From: Pusillimonas caeni
Lineage (GTDB): Bacteria; Pseudomonadota; Gammaproteobacteria; Burkholderiales; Burkholderiaceae_B
NCBI RefSeq assembly: GCF_003545815.1
Contig: NZ_PDUW01000009.1
Coordinates: 62,001 to 126,000 of the forward strand
Length of the DNA: 64,000 bases
Direction of reading: 5' to 3'
This document shows, in pieces, positions 30,787-40,814 of the stretch. Positions within the stretch are counted from its first letter, which is position 1. Each line of letters opens with the position of its first letter. The position numbers and the translations under genes are program-made. The notes beneath the pieces were generated by a model that ran no database searches, was not told the origin of the DNA, and saw nothing but the letters and a program-made list of their open reading frames with translations.

Positions 30787-33636
30787 ATGACCTCTGATTC
30801 TGCAACGAACGTCTCCGCCCAGCTTTCAAAAAGCTTCGAACCCCAGGAAATCGAATCGCGCTGGTATTCCCGCTGGGAAACGCAAGGCTATTTCAAGGGC
30901 GGCCGCCACGTCGAACCGGCTCCAGGCTATCAGAGCGTCCCTTATGCCATTCAGTTCCCGCCGCCCAACGTCACCGGCACCCTGCACATGGGACACGCCT
31001 TCAACCAGACCATCATGGACGGCCTGGTGCGCTACCACCGCATGAAGGGCGACGACACGGTCTTCATCCCGGGCACCGACCATGCGGGCATCGCCACCCA
31101 GATCGTGGTCGAGCGCCAGCTCGATGCGCAAAACGTCTCGCGCCACGACCTGGGCCGCGAAAAATTCGTCGAAAGGGTCTGGGAATGGAAGCAAAAATCC
31201 GGCAGCGCCATCACCGAGCAATTCCGGCGGCTGGGGTCTTCGGCCGACTGGGCGCGCGAATACTTCACCATGGACGAAAACCTGTCCCGCGGCGTGGTCG
31301 AAACCTTTGTGCGCCTGCATGAACAAGGGCTCATCTACCGCGGCAAGCGCCTGGTCAACTGGGACCCGGTGCTGGGCACGGCGGTGTCCGACCTGGAGGT
31401 CGTCAGCGAGGAAGAAGACGGCTCGATGTGGGAGATTCGCTACCCCCTCGTCCAGCCCGAGGGCGGCCTCGCCCATCTCGTGGTGGCCACCACCCGCCCC
31501 GAGACCATGCTGGGCGACGTCGCCGTCATGGTGCACCCCGAGGACGAGCGCTACGCCCACCTCATCGGCAAGAATGTGCAATTGCCGCTGTGCGACCGCG
31601 AAATCCCCATCATTGCCGACGACTATGTCGATCGCGAATTCGGCACGGGCGTCGTCAAGGTGACCCCCGCGCACGACTTCAACGACTATGCCGTCGGCCA
31701 GCGCCACGGCCTGCCCCAGATCAGCATCCTCAGCCTGGACGCCCGCATCAACGAAAACAGTCCGGCCGCCTATCGGGGGCTGGACCGCTTCGAGGCCCGC
31801 AAGCAGATCGTGGCCGATCTCGAATCGCAAGGCCTGCTGCAGGCCGTCAAGCCGCACAAGCTGATGGTGCCGCGCGGCGATCGCACCAATACGGTCATCG
31901 AACCGATGCTGACCGACCAGTGGTTCGTCGCCATGAGCAAGCCCGCGCCCGGGGGCACGCTGCATCCCGGCAAAAGCATCACCGAAGTCGCCCTCGAAGT
32001 GGTGGCCGACGGCCGCATCCGCTTCTACCCCGAGAACTGGACCACCACCTACAATCAGTGGCTGGAAAAAATCCAGGACTGGTGCATTTCGCGCCAGCTC
32101 TGGTGGGGTCATCAGATTCCCGCCTGGTATGCGCCCGACGGCCGCATCTTCGTGGCCCGCTCCGAACAAGAGGCGCTCGACCAGGCGCGCCAGGCCGGCG
32201 TCACCGAACCCCTGACGCGCGACCCCGACGTGCTGGACACCTGGTTCTCGTCCGCCCTGGTCCCCTTCACCGACCTGGGCTGGCCGCAAGAGTCGCCCGA
32301 CCTGTCCCGCTATCTGCCTTCGAGCGTGCTGGTCACGGGCTTCGACATTATCTTCTTCTGGGTCGCCCGCATGGTCATGATGAGCATGCACATGACCGGC
32401 CAGGTGCCCTTCCGCGACGTCTACGTGCACGGCCTCATCTGCGACCTCGAAGGCAAGAAGATGAGCAAGTCCAAGGGCAATACCATCGACCCGGTCGACC
32501 TCATCGACGGCGTGCAGCTCGACCAGCTCGTCGCCAAGCGCACCACGGGGCTGATGAATCCGCGCCAGGCGGCCGGCATCGAAAAGCGCACCCGCAAGGA
32601 TTTCCCCCAGGGCTTTCCGGCCTACGGCACCGACGCCCTGCGCTTCACCATGGCGGCCTACGCCACGCTGGGCCGCAACATCAATTTCGACCTCAAGCGC
32701 TGCGAGGGCTATCGCAACTTCTGCAACAAGCTCTGGAACGCCACGCGCTTCGTGCTGATGAATACCGAGGGCCATGATCTCTCGGGCGGCGAATCGCAAG
32801 AGCTGTCCTTCGCCGACCGCTGGATCGTCAGCCTGCTGCAGCAGCTCGAGGCCGAGGTCGAGCGCGGCTTCCACGAATACCGCTTCGACAACGTCGCCAA
32901 TGCCCTGTACCACTTCGTGTGGGACGAGTACTGCGACTGGTATGTGGAACTCGCCAAGGTGCAGATCCAGCAGGGTTCGCCGGCGCAGCAGCTGGGCACG
33001 CGACGCACCCTCATCCGCGTGCTCGAGACGGTGCTGCGGCTGATCCACCCGATCATGCCCTTCATAACCGAAGAGCTCTGGCAGAAGGTGTCGGTGGTGG
33101 CGGGCAAGCGCGCCGCGGACGATGAAACCAGCATCTGCGTGCAGCTTTATCCGGTGTCCGATCCGGAGCGGCTCGATGCGCAGGCCGAGGCCCAGGTGGC
33201 CGAGCTCAAGGCGCAGGTCGAGGCTGTGCGCGCGCTGCGCGGCGAAATGAATCTTTCGCCGGCCCAGCGGGTGCCGCTCATCGCCCTGGGCGATCCGCAA
33301 GTGCTGGCGGCCAACAGTCCCTACCTGGCGGCGCTGGCCAAGCTGGAAAGCGTGGAAATCGTATCGGCGCTGCCCGACGTCGGCGCGCCGGTGCAGGTGG
33401 TGGGCACGACCCAACTCATGCTGCACGTCGAGATCGACGTCGAAGCCGAACGCGCCCGCCTGGGCAAGGAGATCGAGCGTCTCGAAAAAGAAATCGCCAA
33501 GGCACAGGCCAAGCTGTCGAACGAGAGCTTTCTGCAGCGGGCGCCTGCACAAGTGGTCGAGCAGGAAAAGGCGCGGGTCGCGCAGTTTGGGGAAACCTTG
33601 CAGAAGGTGCGCGAGCAGATGGAGCGACTGGGCTAG
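30787..33636 (+). CDS. valS: Valyl-tRNA synthetase
   Basis: 949 residues, full length. The class I HIGH motif is HMGH (67-70, within [13 protein letters not shown]) and KMSKS is at 558-562. An editing domain lies between them. A C-terminal coiled coil (about 880-949, [18 protein letters not shown]) is the ValS tRNA-binding arm. It charges tRNA-Val and edits threonine. It is a single plus-strand gene; the repeat elements at 33669-34173 begin 33 bases after its stop and probably also terminate it. Confidence 0.98.
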   Translation: MTSDSATNVSAQLSKSFEPQEIESRWYSRWETQGYFKGGRHVEPAPGYQSVPYAIQFPPPNVTGTLHMGHAFNQTIMDGLVRYHRMKGDDTVFIPGTDHAGIATQIVVERQLDAQNVSRHDLGREKFVERVWEWKQKSGSAITEQFRRLGSSADWAREYFTMDENLSRGVVETFVRLHEQGLIYRGKRLVNWDPVLGTAVSDLEVVSEEEDGSMWEIRYPLVQPEGGLAHLVVATTRPETMLGDVAVMVHPEDERYAHLIGKNVQLPLCDREIPIIADDYVDREFGTGVVKVTPAHDFNDYAVGQRHGLPQISILSLDARINENSPAAYRGLDRFEARKQIVADLESQGLLQAVKPHKLMVPRGDRTNTVIEPMLTDQWFVAMSKPAPGGTLHPGKSITEVALEVVADGRIRFYPENWTTTYNQWLEKIQDWCISRQLWWGHQIPAWYAPDGRIFVARSEQEALDQARQAGVTEPLTRDPDVLDTWFSSALVPFTDLGWPQESPDLSRYLPSSVLVTGFDIIFFWVARMVMMSMHMTGQVPFRDVYVHGLICDLEGKKMSKSKGNTIDPVDLIDGVQLDQLVAKRTTGLMNPRQAAGIEKRTRKDFPQGFPAYGTDALRFTMAAYATLGRNINFDLKRCEGYRNFCNKLWNATRFVLMNTEGHDLSGGESQELSFADRWIVSLLQQLEAEVERGFHEYRFDNVANALYHFVWDEYCDWYVELAKVQIQQGSPAQQLGTRRTLIRVLETVLRLIHPIMPFITEELWQKVSVVAGKRAADDETSICVQLYPVSDPERLDAQAEAQVAELKAQVEAVRALRGEMNLSPAQRVPLIALGDPQVLAANSPYLAALAKLESVEIVSALPDVGAPVQVVGTTQLMLHVEIDVEAERARLGKEIERLEKEIAKAQAKLSNESFLQRAPAQVVEQEKARVAQFGETLQKVREQMERLG

Positions 33637-33668
33637 CGCGCTGAACCCGCAATACGTCACTGCCGCAA

Positions 33669-33886
33669 GCCGGCTGTGGCAGGAAAGTCTTCAAGCGGGC
33701 GTCGGAGGGCGCCGCGGGCTGACGAAGGGAGCGTTGGGGGCAGTCGACGAAAGCTGTCCGAGTTCCGAAGCGCGTAGCGCTGAGGGCGAGTTCTTTCGCC
33801 GCCCACGCGTACGAGGCAGACGCGGGTAGTCCGGCGCAGCCGGACCGCCCGACCGCCCGCTTGAAGACTTTCCTGCCACAGCCGGC
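33669..33886. repeat. Intergenic palindromic element copy 1 (E1)
   Basis: 218 bases with perfect 33-base inverted arms (33669-33701 with 33854-33886). Inside are a 7-bp hairpin (33829-33835 with 33839-33845), a 5-bp apical hairpin AGCGC-GTA-GCGCT (33769-33781) and a 44-base block (33765-33808). That block is about 90% identical to the reverse complement of 34037-34080 in copy 2. The arms share only part of their sequence with those of copy 2. No coding frame is convincing. It could fold into one long branched hairpin on either strand and end valS transcription. Confidence 0.85.
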
Positions 33887-33959
33887 GCTTAAGGACACAA
33901 AAAGCAAGTTACCAGTCAAAAATTGCCTTGCTATTTAAGGCTGTTTTGAGTACTAAAAC

Positions 33960-34173
33960 GCCAACGGTGGCGGGGATATGTAAAGCGGGCGGTCAGGCGG
34001 TTCGGCTTTGCCGAACTTCCCGCGTTCAGCGCATTGGCGTGGGCGGCGGGAGAACTCGACCTCAGCGCTGCGCGCTTCGGGACTCGAACAGGCTCTCGCC
34101 GACACCCCCCACGCCAATGCGCCGAACGCAGCGCCCTCCGACGCCCGCTTTACATATCCCCGCCACCGTTGGC
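33960..34173. repeat. Intergenic palindromic element copy 2 (E2), inverted relative to copy 1
   Basis: 214 bases with perfect 32-base inverted arms (33960-33991 with 34142-34173). A second internal inverted repeat of 22 bases with one mismatch (34022-34043 with 34108-34129) is nested in the first. A 7-bp hairpin (34000-34006 with 34010-34016) and the apical AGCGC-TGC-GCGCT (34064-34076) complete the fold. The core reads homologously to copy 1 on the opposite strand. It lies about 100 bases from the trmD stop and could also serve as the trmD-side terminator. Confidence 0.85.
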
Positions 34174-34276
34174 TTGCTTAAGCGACTTGCCTAGACCGTA
34201 CTCACAAGACTTCACTCTCGAATTGGCGACCCAATCCGATTCAGATGAAGCACTCTCAGTCGACAGCGCTAAAGGA
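34174..34276. other. Spacer between element 2 and trmD
   Basis: 103 bases with nothing recognisable: no gene and no hairpin with a T run. In many related bacteria rplS follows trmD at this place; it is absent. Confidence 0.5.
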
Positions 34277-35023
34277 CTAATGCTTGAGAGAGGCCAGAAA
34301 CGCTTCGTCGGCCTTGCTGAGCCGCCCTGCCGCGCGGGCAGCTTCGATGAGATCCGGCCTGCGGGCCAGGGTCAGGGCCAGCGACTGGCGGCGGCGCCAT
34401 AAGGCGATGTTGGCATGATGGCCCGACAGCAGCTCGGGCGGCACCGATTCGCCTTGATAGACCTCGGGCCGCGTGTAGTGAGGGCTGTCCAGCAGACCCG
34501 TCAAGGTCTCGTGAAAAGAATCCTGGTGGGCCGATTCGCGGTCGTTGAGCGCGCCGGGCAGGAGCCGCACGGCGCTGTCCATGATGGCCAGCGCGGGAAT
34601 CTCGCCACCGGACAGCACGAAGTCTCCCATCGACACCTCGTGGGTGACGCAGCGCCGGATGAAACGCTGGTCGACGCCCTCGTAGCGGCCGCAGACCAGG
34701 ATGGCGCCCCGCCCTTCGGACAGCTCCTGCGCCATGCGCTGGTCGAAGCGTCGGCCCGTGGGGCTCATGAGCCATACCGGCGCATCGGCGCGATCGGCCT
34801 GCGCCGCATGAACCGCCTCTTCAAGCGGCTGGGCCATCATCACCATGCCCGGCCCGCCGCCGTAGGGCCTGTCGTCGACCGTGCGGTGGACGTCGTGGGT
34901 GAAATCGCGCGGGTTCCAGACCCGCAGCGACCACAGCCCCTGCCTATGCGCGCGGCCGGTCACCCCGTGATCGCGCACGGCGGAAAACAGCTCGGGAAAC
35001 AGGGAGATGACGTCGAAGCGCAT
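34277..35023 (-). CDS. trmD: tRNA (guanine-N1)-methyltransferase TrmD
   Basis: 248 residues. The SPOUT trefoil-knot motifs [13 protein letters not shown] and [13 protein letters not shown] (SAM site) and the [12 protein letters not shown] loop are intact. It makes m1G37 in tRNAs, preventing frameshifts. It is the last gene of rpsP-rimM-trmD here, 8 bases after rimM. Confidence 0.97.
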   Translation of the reverse strand: MRFDVISLFPELFSAVRDHGVTGRAHRQGLWSLRVWNPRDFTHDVHRTVDDRPYGGGPGMVMMAQPLEEAVHAAQADRADAPVWLMSPTGRRFDQRMAQELSEGRGAILVCGRYEGVDQRFIRRCVTHEVSMGDFVLSGGEIPALAIMDSAVRLLPGALNDRESAHQDSFHETLTGLLDSPHYTRPEVYQGESVPPELLSGHHANIALWRRRQSLALTLARRPDLIEAARAAGRLSKADEAFLASLKH

Positions 35024-35031
35024 GGCGGCGG

Positions 35032-35649
35032 CTAGAAGTCGACCGGCCAGTCGCTTTCCAGCCGCTTGGCGGCAATGTCGACGGTATGGACGTGGGCGCT
35101 GACGAAAGGCACCAGCACCTCGATGCGGCGGCCCTTCTCGTTTTGCAGCAGAGCGATCTCGCCGTTGCCGTCGAGGCGTCCGCGGGCCACGTGCAGCACG
35201 GCATGGGCGCCGTTATCGGAAACGTCGACGACCTGGCCGATGAGTTCGGGCTGGCCGTCTTTTTGCCCATACAGCCGGCAGCCGATCAGATCGACCCAGT
35301 AGTATTCGTCTTCTTCTTCGGGCGGAAACTGCGAGCGCGATGCCCAGACGGTATGGCCTTTGAGCGCCTCGGCCGCGTTTCGATCGGGGGAAAGATCGAG
35401 CCGGGCCACCACGGTCGAGCCTTGGGGACGCGCAGCCTGTACAGCGGCGCGCCGGAAAGGCGCAAAAGCGCCCGCCCCGCCGGCAGGCGGAACGGGCGCT
35501 TTCAACCACCAGTCTTTGGACTGCAGCAAGACCTCGGCCTGGGACGAATGCGGCTGGATCTTGACCCAGCCCTGAACGCCATAAGCCGAGACGATACGCC
35601 CCAACTCGATCAGATTGTGCGGCGAATCAACGGATTGCGTGTCGGTCAT
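35032..35649 (-). CDS. rimM: 16S rRNA processing protein RimM
   Basis: 205 residues. An N-terminal RimM domain ([19 protein letters not shown]) and a C-terminal PRC-barrel ([36 protein letters not shown]) are present. A Pro/Ala/Gly-rich insert follows WWLK (about 47-75). RimM matures the 30S head near S19. It lies 30 bases after rpsP. Confidence 0.95.
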   Translation of the reverse strand: MTDTQSVDSPHNLIELGRIVSAYGVQGWVKIQPHSSQAEVLLQSKDWWLKAPVPPAGGAGAFAPFRRAAVQAARPQGSTVVARLDLSPDRNAAEALKGHTVWASRSQFPPEEEDEYYWVDLIGCRLYGQKDGQPELIGQVVDVSDNGAHAVLHVARGRLDGNGEIALLQNEKGRRIEVLVPFVSAHVHTVDIAAKRLESDWPVDF

Positions 35650-35679
35650 GCCGACTTCGTCCGATCAGGCCGGCTGCGA

Positions 35680-35934
35680 TCAGGCAGCCGCTTTGGCGGA
35701 GTATTCTTTAACGAGTCGCGTAACGGCGGGCGAAAGCTGGGCGCCGTTGTTGGCCCAGTACTCGACGCGGTCCAGGGCCAGGCGCAGGTTTTCCTGGCCT
35801 TCGTTGGCTACCGGGTTGTAAAAACCCAGGCGCTCGATAAAACGGCCGTCACGACGATTGCGTGAATCGGCTGCCACTACATTGTAAAAGGGACGCTTCT
35901 TCGAGCCACCGCGGGCTAAACGAATCACCACCAT
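35680..35934 (-). CDS. rpsP: 30S ribosomal protein S16
   Basis: 84 residues from ATG 35934 ([20 protein letters not shown]), the S16 signature, with AAGGATTACC upstream as ribosome site. The 15-residue upstream extension of the open frame is not part of S16. First gene of rpsP-rimM-trmD. Confidence 0.97.
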   Translation of the reverse strand: MVVIRLARGGSKKRPFYNVVAADSRNRRDGRFIERLGFYNPVANEGQENLRLALDRVEYWANNGAQLSPAVTRLVKEYSAKAAA

Positions 35935-35969
35935 AGGTAATCCTTTGAAAATGATGTGAAAAACAATAG

Positions 35970-35999
35970 ATTCTAGCATCTTTTAGGGCGTGCGGGCAA
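35970..35999 (-). promoter_or_regulatory. rpsP: Probable rpsP operon promoter
   Basis: On the minus strand TTGCCC (35994-35999), an 18-base spacer and TAGAAT (35970-35975), about 36 bases before the rpsP ATG. The same TAGAAT -10 occurs at the rpsU promoter. Confidence 0.6.
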
Positions 36000-36019
36000 A
36001 CCAACAGCGAGCATACCGT

Positions 36020-36874
36020 TCAGGCCAGCCACTCGCCAGGAATTACACGCTTAGGCGGCCCTTCGTATTTGAATCCGCAGTCCTTCGGCACCGGCCCCTT
36101 GATGCGCCCGCCCTGCTGAGTTTGCTCCCACGCGTGCGCGCAGATGCCGACGCTGCGCGAAAGAATGAAAATGCCTCTGCCCAGGGGGGGAGGAAATCCC
36201 AGCTCGAGCAGCACCACCGCCGTGATCCCATCGATATTCATCGGCACATTCCGGCCGCTGTCCTCGAAATATCGCTCCACAGCGCGCGCTATCCGGACAA
36301 TATCTCCAGATATAACGCCCTCTTGTATCGCTGCGTCCAGCAGCTTTCCAATGCGGACCGCCCTGGGGTCTACACGATGAAAACGATGGCCGAATCCAGG
36401 AATGTAGCGCCCTCGCTTTTTCTGAAATTCCAACAGGGCTTGCGAAACAGCGGGCTGAAGCGCCGAGTCGGTGTCCAGGGCCTGTTCAATTCCCGCGAGA
36501 AACTCCATGCACTGCTCCCCCGCCCCGCCATGCACGTCGCCCAATACGTTGACTCCCGACGCAATCGCATTATTGAGACCCACGCCGCAGGTAGCCGCCA
36601 TGCGCGCAATCGACAGGGAAGGCGCCAATGGCCCATGATCGACACCAGCCACGAGGACCGCCTCCAGCAACCTTGCCTGCGCGGCAGTGGGAAGCTCGCC
36701 ACGAGTCATCAACCATACCACGGCCGGAAAAGTGATATTGCCGATCAGGTCCTGTATGGGATAACCCCTTAGACGTATTACGTCCGGCGCAATCTCCGTG
36801 ATGGAAGAACGCCACCACATCGCCATCTTGTCTACAGGTTCGTCCTCGACATCGCGCACTACATTCATATTCAT
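36020..36874 (-). CDS. Short citrate-synthase-fold protein, citryl-CoA lyase-like
   Basis: 284 residues, far shorter than citrate synthase (about 430). The full catalytic triad of the fold is recognisable: His115 (DVHGGAGE), His163 (GFGHRFH) and Asp215 (NIDGITAV). Proteins of this size and pattern are classed as citryl-CoA lyases, cleaving citryl-CoA to acetyl-CoA and oxaloacetate; a synthase-like condensation of another acyl-CoA is possible. It is the last gene of the 11-gene operon, 16 bases after the aldehyde dehydrogenase, with a GAGGAGAA ribosome site. Confidence 0.75.
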   Translation of the reverse strand: MNMNVVRDVEDEPVDKMAMWWRSSITEIAPDVIRLRGYPIQDLIGNITFPAVVWLMTRGELPTAAQARLLEAVLVAGVDHGPLAPSLSIARMAATCGVGLNNAIASGVNVLGDVHGGAGEQCMEFLAGIEQALDTDSALQPAVSQALLEFQKKRGRYIPGFGHRFHRVDPRAVRIGKLLDAAIQEGVISGDIVRIARAVERYFEDSGRNVPMNIDGITAVVLLELGFPPPLGRGIFILSRSVGICAHAWEQTQQGGRIKGPVPKDCGFKYEGPPKRVIPGEWLA

Positions 36875-36890
36875 CCAAATTCTCCTCGGA

Positions 36891-38330
36891 TTAAAGCGGA
36901 CCGGCCAACTTGTGCATGACTGATTTGGAGATCAGGTAGGCGTCCAGCCCTTCCATGCCCCCTTCGAAGCCGTACCCGCTGTCTTTGACCCCCCCGAGCG
37001 GAGACGCCGGCGTGGACACCGAATAGTTATTAATGGCTACGACGCCTGCCTCGAACGCCTCGCTGATGGCGGCAGCGCGGCTTGCCGAATCTGTCAGCGC
37101 ATAAGCGGCCAAGCCGTACGGCGTGTCGTTTGCATTGCGGCAAACCTGTTCGAAATCGTTGAACCGCTCAATGGAAGCCATGGGGCCGAACGGCTCCTCG
37201 GCTTTCATCTTCGCATTGCGGGGAACGTCCTCAAGCACTGTAAACTCGAAGTAATAGCCGGGGCGGTCGATCCGTTTGCCGCCGCATAGCAATTTGGCAT
37301 GCCGATCCAGCGCGTCTTCGACCATTGCTTGCATGGCCGCGACTCTGCGCGCGTTGGCCAATGGCCCCATTTGTGTCGAGGGGTCCATGCCATCGCCGAT
37401 TCGTATGGCGCGGGCTTCCTCCACGAAAGCATCGCGAAACTCTTTATAAATGCCATCCTGCACATAAAATCGTGTCGGACTGGTACATACTTGGCCTGCG
37501 TTACGCATCTTGGCTGCTACGGCTTGCTTTGCGGCGCTCACTGGATCCACATCGTCGAAGACCACGACCGGAGAATGCCCCCCGAGTTCCATCGTGGCCC
37601 GTTTGACGCCATCGGCGGCAAGATGGAGCAATCCCTTTCCAACCGCGGTAGACCCGGTGAATGAAATCTTTCTAATGATCGGCGACTTAATCAGATGCTC
37701 GGATATTTCCGCCGGGTGCCCATGTACCAGATTGAGCACTCCCGGTGGAAGCCCCGCGTCGTGAAAGGCACGAACGATCTCAGCGGCCGTCATCGGGGTT
37801 TCTTCGGACGGCTTCAGGATGATCGAGCACCCCGCCGCAAGCGCACCGCCTATCTTGCGCCCCGGAGTCTGAGCCGGGAAGTTCCATGGTGAAAACGCGG
37901 CGACCGGCCCGATAGGTTGCTTAATCATGTGTTGGCGCAAATTGGCGGTTCGCTCGGGTAGAACTCGGCCATAACCGCGTGTCGCTTCCTCTGCCATCCA
38001 CTCGAGGTTGGCGATGCAAACGCCCATCTCGCCGCTCGCTTCGGCCAGTGTCTTTCCTTGCTCGAGCGTCATGATCCGCGCAATGTCTTCCCGGCGAGAT
38101 TCCAGTACGGCCACGGCCTTGCGCATTAGCCGGCTGCGGTCATAAGGAGACACAGACCGCCAAGCATGAAACCCTTTCAAAGCCGCCGCAAGTGCGCTGT
38201 CCAGGTCTTTCTTGCTTGCCCAGGCACCCTTTGCAATGACTTCTTCGGTCGAAGGATTGACGATATCGAACGTCTGACCGTCGGAGCTTCCGGTCCATTG
38301 GCCATCTATGTACAGCAAACTTTCTCTCAT
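36891..38330 (-). CDS. NAD(P)-dependent aldehyde dehydrogenase, succinate-semialdehyde type
   Basis: 479 residues, the standard ALDH length. Catalytic Cys282 (NAGQVCTSPTRF), Glu248 (MELGGHSP) and the cofactor motif FTGSTAVGKGL are present. SPWNFPAQTPGRKIGGALAAGC is typical of the succinate-semialdehyde/glutarate-semialdehyde branch. It would oxidise a semialdehyde intermediate to the acid. It lies downstream of the ABC transporter genes and before the citryl-CoA lyase-like gene. The start MRESLLYIDGQW matches family N-termini. Confidence 0.85.
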   Translation of the reverse strand: MRESLLYIDGQWTGSSDGQTFDIVNPSTEEVIAKGAWASKKDLDSALAAALKGFHAWRSVSPYDRSRLMRKAVAVLESRREDIARIMTLEQGKTLAEASGEMGVCIANLEWMAEEATRGYGRVLPERTANLRQHMIKQPIGPVAAFSPWNFPAQTPGRKIGGALAAGCSIILKPSEETPMTAAEIVRAFHDAGLPPGVLNLVHGHPAEISEHLIKSPIIRKISFTGSTAVGKGLLHLAADGVKRATMELGGHSPVVVFDDVDPVSAAKQAVAAKMRNAGQVCTSPTRFYVQDGIYKEFRDAFVEEARAIRIGDGMDPSTQMGPLANARRVAAMQAMVEDALDRHAKLLCGGKRIDRPGYYFEFTVLEDVPRNAKMKAEEPFGPMASIERFNDFEQVCRNANDTPYGLAAYALTDSASRAAAISEAFEAGVVAINNYSVSTPASPLGGVKDSGYGFEGGMEGLDAYLISKSVMHKLAGPL

Positions 38331-38354
38331 TTTCCGTCCTCTGACATTGCCTTG

Positions 38355-39053
38355 CTACAAATAGTGTCTTTTCGCGAGCTCGCTGAAATCGCTGCGAAGC
38401 TCTTCGCCCGTCCCATGCGCCACCACCTGGCCGTCGCGCAGGACATAGAAACGATCCGCCACACACATGGCCAATCGCATGTTCTGCTCGACAAGAAGCA
38501 TGGTGCGGCTTTCCTCCTTCAATTCCTGCATGATCCGTCCGATTTCATCGACGAACTTGGGAGCCAGCCCCGCGGACGGCTCGTCAAAGAGCAGGATCTC
38601 GGGTTGAGACATCAGAGCCCGTCCAATGGCCAGCATTTGTTGTTCGCCGCCGGACAAGGTAATCGTGCGTTGGGCAGAACGCTCTTTAAGGCGCGGAAAC
38701 TTGGCATACACAAGCTCGAGCGCCGTGTCGGACCGATCTCCCTTTACCGCCGCACCCAGAATGAGGTTGTCCCGGACAGAAAGCTGGCCGAATAGATCGC
38801 GGTATTGTGATACGTGCGCAACGCCTTCACGGAAAACGACATGCGGAGGCTGGCCGGTCAGTACACGGGCATTGATAGATACTTGTCCGGCTCGCGGGAC
38901 GAGAAATCCGCTGATCGTATTGAGCAAGGTGGTCTTACCGCTGCCATTCGCCCCTAACAGCGCCACCACTTCGCCCTTGCCGACATCGAGCGATACGCCG
39001 CGCAAGGCAGGGGCCTTGCCGTAGTGGACCACCAGATCGCGTACGTCGAGCAT
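38355..39053 (-). CDS. Branched-chain amino acid-type ABC transporter ATPase (LivF-like)
   Basis: 232 residues from ATG 39053. Walker A GANGSGKT, signature LSGGEQQML, Walker B ILLFDEPSAGLAP and the switch His region LLVEQN are present; length and the short form match LivF rather than LivG. It begins 4 bases after the LivG-like stop. Works with the permeases and binding protein upstream. Confidence 0.9.
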   Translation of the reverse strand: MLDVRDLVVHYGKAPALRGVSLDVGKGEVVALLGANGSGKTTLLNTISGFLVPRAGQVSINARVLTGQPPHVVFREGVAHVSQYRDLFGQLSVRDNLILGAAVKGDRSDTALELVYAKFPRLKERSAQRTITLSGGEQQMLAIGRALMSQPEILLFDEPSAGLAPKFVDEIGRIMQELKEESRTMLLVEQNMRLAMCVADRFYVLRDGQVVAHGTGEELRSDFSELAKRHYL

Positions 39054-39057
39054 CACA

Positions 39058-39819
39058 TCATTCGTTTCCAAGATAGGCCTCCAGCACGAGAGGGTTGGCC
39101 TTGATTCGCTCGGGTGTATCGTCCGCGATGATCTCGCCATGATTCAGTACTATGATGCGGTCCGATACCGACATGACCAGGTCAAGCACATGCTCCACCA
39201 ATAGAATCCCGATGCCGTCCAAGGCCAGGCGCCTCAATAAATCACCGAGGTTCACGCGATCGCTTGCAGACAAACCCACTGCCGGCTCATCGAGCAAAAT
39301 CAATTTGGCCTTCTGTGCCAACGCCCGGCCTATCTCGACAAGCCTCTGCTGACCCGAGGCAAGGTCGTCTACTTTGACGTCGGCGAGCTCTTCGATATCC
39401 AGGGCACGAAGAATCTCGCGAGCCCGTTCTATCGACGCGCGCTCCTCGACCTTCGCGCTTCTGAGGCCAAGCGCGTTGCCCACTATGCGCCGCCGGGTCG
39501 CCACATGAAGCCCCGTCAACACGTTCTCCAGTACAGTCATCGAACCGAAAACGCCGCCGTTTTGAAAGGTGCGTTTCATGCCCATGCGCGCAATGGCGTC
39601 GGGGCGCATGCCGGCCACGTCCTGTCCATCGAATTGGATCGTGCCGCCCGCAGTGGGGACAAAGCCGTTTACCGCGTTGAATAGCGTAGATTTGCCCGCG
39701 CCGTTCGGACCAATCAATGCGCATATCTGGCCCGCGTGAAGCCTGAAAGAAGCGTCGGCAACTGCCACCAGCCCGCCGAACTTGATGCTTACGTTATCCA
39801 CGGACAGCAGAGGCGTCAT
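39058..39819 (-). CDS. Branched-chain amino acid-type ABC transporter ATPase (LivG-like)
   Basis: 253 residues. Walker A GPNGAGKST, signature ASGQQRLVEIGRAL and Walker B LILLDEPAVGLS are present. The C-terminal ANPLVLEAYLG is typical of LivG. Its start overlaps the LivM-like stop as ATGA. Confidence 0.9.
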   Translation of the reverse strand: MTPLLSVDNVSIKFGGLVAVADASFRLHAGQICALIGPNGAGKSTLFNAVNGFVPTAGGTIQFDGQDVAGMRPDAIARMGMKRTFQNGGVFGSMTVLENVLTGLHVATRRRIVGNALGLRSAKVEERASIERAREILRALDIEELADVKVDDLASGQQRLVEIGRALAQKAKLILLDEPAVGLSASDRVNLGDLLRRLALDGIGILLVEHVLDLVMSVSDRIIVLNHGEIIADDTPERIKANPLVLEAYLGNE

Positions 39820-40814
39820 GACTTGCCTCCCACAAAAGTGTCACGCAGCGCGGGCACGCGTGCGCTTATGACTCCGCCTATGCCCTGAGGCGCGAAACGC
39901 AGGACGATCATTAAGAGAACGCTAAAGAAGATCTCTTCGAGCCCGGGAAAGTTGCGCAACACTTCAGGCACCGCGGTAAGTAGCAGCGCCCCGAAGGCGG
40001 AACCCACAAAACTGCCCAGGCCACCGACCATAACCATCGCAAACTGCACAAGCAATTGCGTCAGGCCAAAGCTTTCGGGCGTCACCCTGCCCAAGAGGCA
40101 TGCATACATACCGCCCGCCATTCCTACGAGCAGGGCACTCCAGGTAAATGCAAGTACCTTGAAACCGGCCGCATGCATGCCCAGCCCTATCCCGGCCAAT
40201 TCGTTATTGCGCACTGCCACTATCGCTCGCCCTATGCTCGAGCGCAGCAGATTTCGGGTCAGCCAGAAGCACAAGACAGTGATGACCAAGAAGGTCCAGT
40301 ACTTGGCGATCTCGCTATCTAGCGGTATCCCGAATACAGAAGGCATCGGTATGCCCAGCCCGCTGGAGCCTTTGGTAATGTCGCCGCCGTGTATATACAG
40401 CCAGCGAAACAGTTCTCCGGCAGCCAATGTGACGATGGCCAACTGATAACCTTTGATCCGCAATGCAGGCAAGCCGAAAAGAAAGCCCACCAAACCGGTT
40501 ACCGCGGCGCCTGCCGGCAATGCAAGCAATAGCGGAAAGCCGGCATTCATTGCGATCGCCGTTGCGTAAGCGCCGACGCCAAAAAAGGCGACATTCGCAA
40601 ACGCAAGCTGGCCCAGATAACCCAGAACGATATTGAATCCCAGCGTAACGAGGCAGTACACGAGGGCCATGTTCGCGACGAACTGCCAATACTCGTTCGC
40701 GAATGCGGGAAGCACGGCGGCCGCGACACCGGCTCCAAGCAACATCCCTCGGGGCCCCAATCCTTTCTTGCCCTCAAATACAGAGGAGCGGCCTGTCGTA
40801 GTTAATTCAGACAC
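39816..40814 (-). CDS. Branched-chain amino acid-type ABC permease (LivM-like)
   Basis: 332 residues if started at GTG 40814 (VSELTTTGR), which overlaps the LivH-like stop by 8 bases; the open frame extends further upstream but into livH. About ten membrane segments. The cytoplasmic EAA-like loop AVRNNELAGIGLGMH contacts the ATPase. Ends with a basic tail. Confidence 0.87.
   Translation of the reverse strand: MSELTTTGRSSVFEGKKGLGPRGMLLGAGVAAAVLPAFANEYWQFVANMALVYCLVTLGFNIVLGYLGQLAFANVAFFGVGAYATAIAMNAGFPLLLALPAGAAVTGLVGFLFGLPALRIKGYQLAIVTLAAGELFRWLYIHGGDITKGSSGLGIPMPSVFGIPLDSEIAKYWTFLVITVLCFWLTRNLLRSSIGRAIVAVRNNELAGIGLGMHAAGFKVLAFTWSALLVGMAGGMYACLLGRVTPESFGLTQLLVQFAMVMVGGLGSFVGSAFGALLLTAVPEVLRNFPGLEEIFFSVLLMIVLRFAPQGIGGVISARVPALRDTFVGGKS

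Noticed and set aside
33416-33919. 167-codon minus-strand frame across the valS end and element 1
   Set aside because: It covers valS antisense and the palindrome; the residues repeat because the DNA is palindromic, not because a protein is conserved.
34081-34105. tRNA-like T-loop sequence (GTTCGAGTCCC on the minus strand) in element 2
   Set aside because: Flanking bases do not form a T stem and no acceptor, D or anticodon arms are present; element 1 lacks it.
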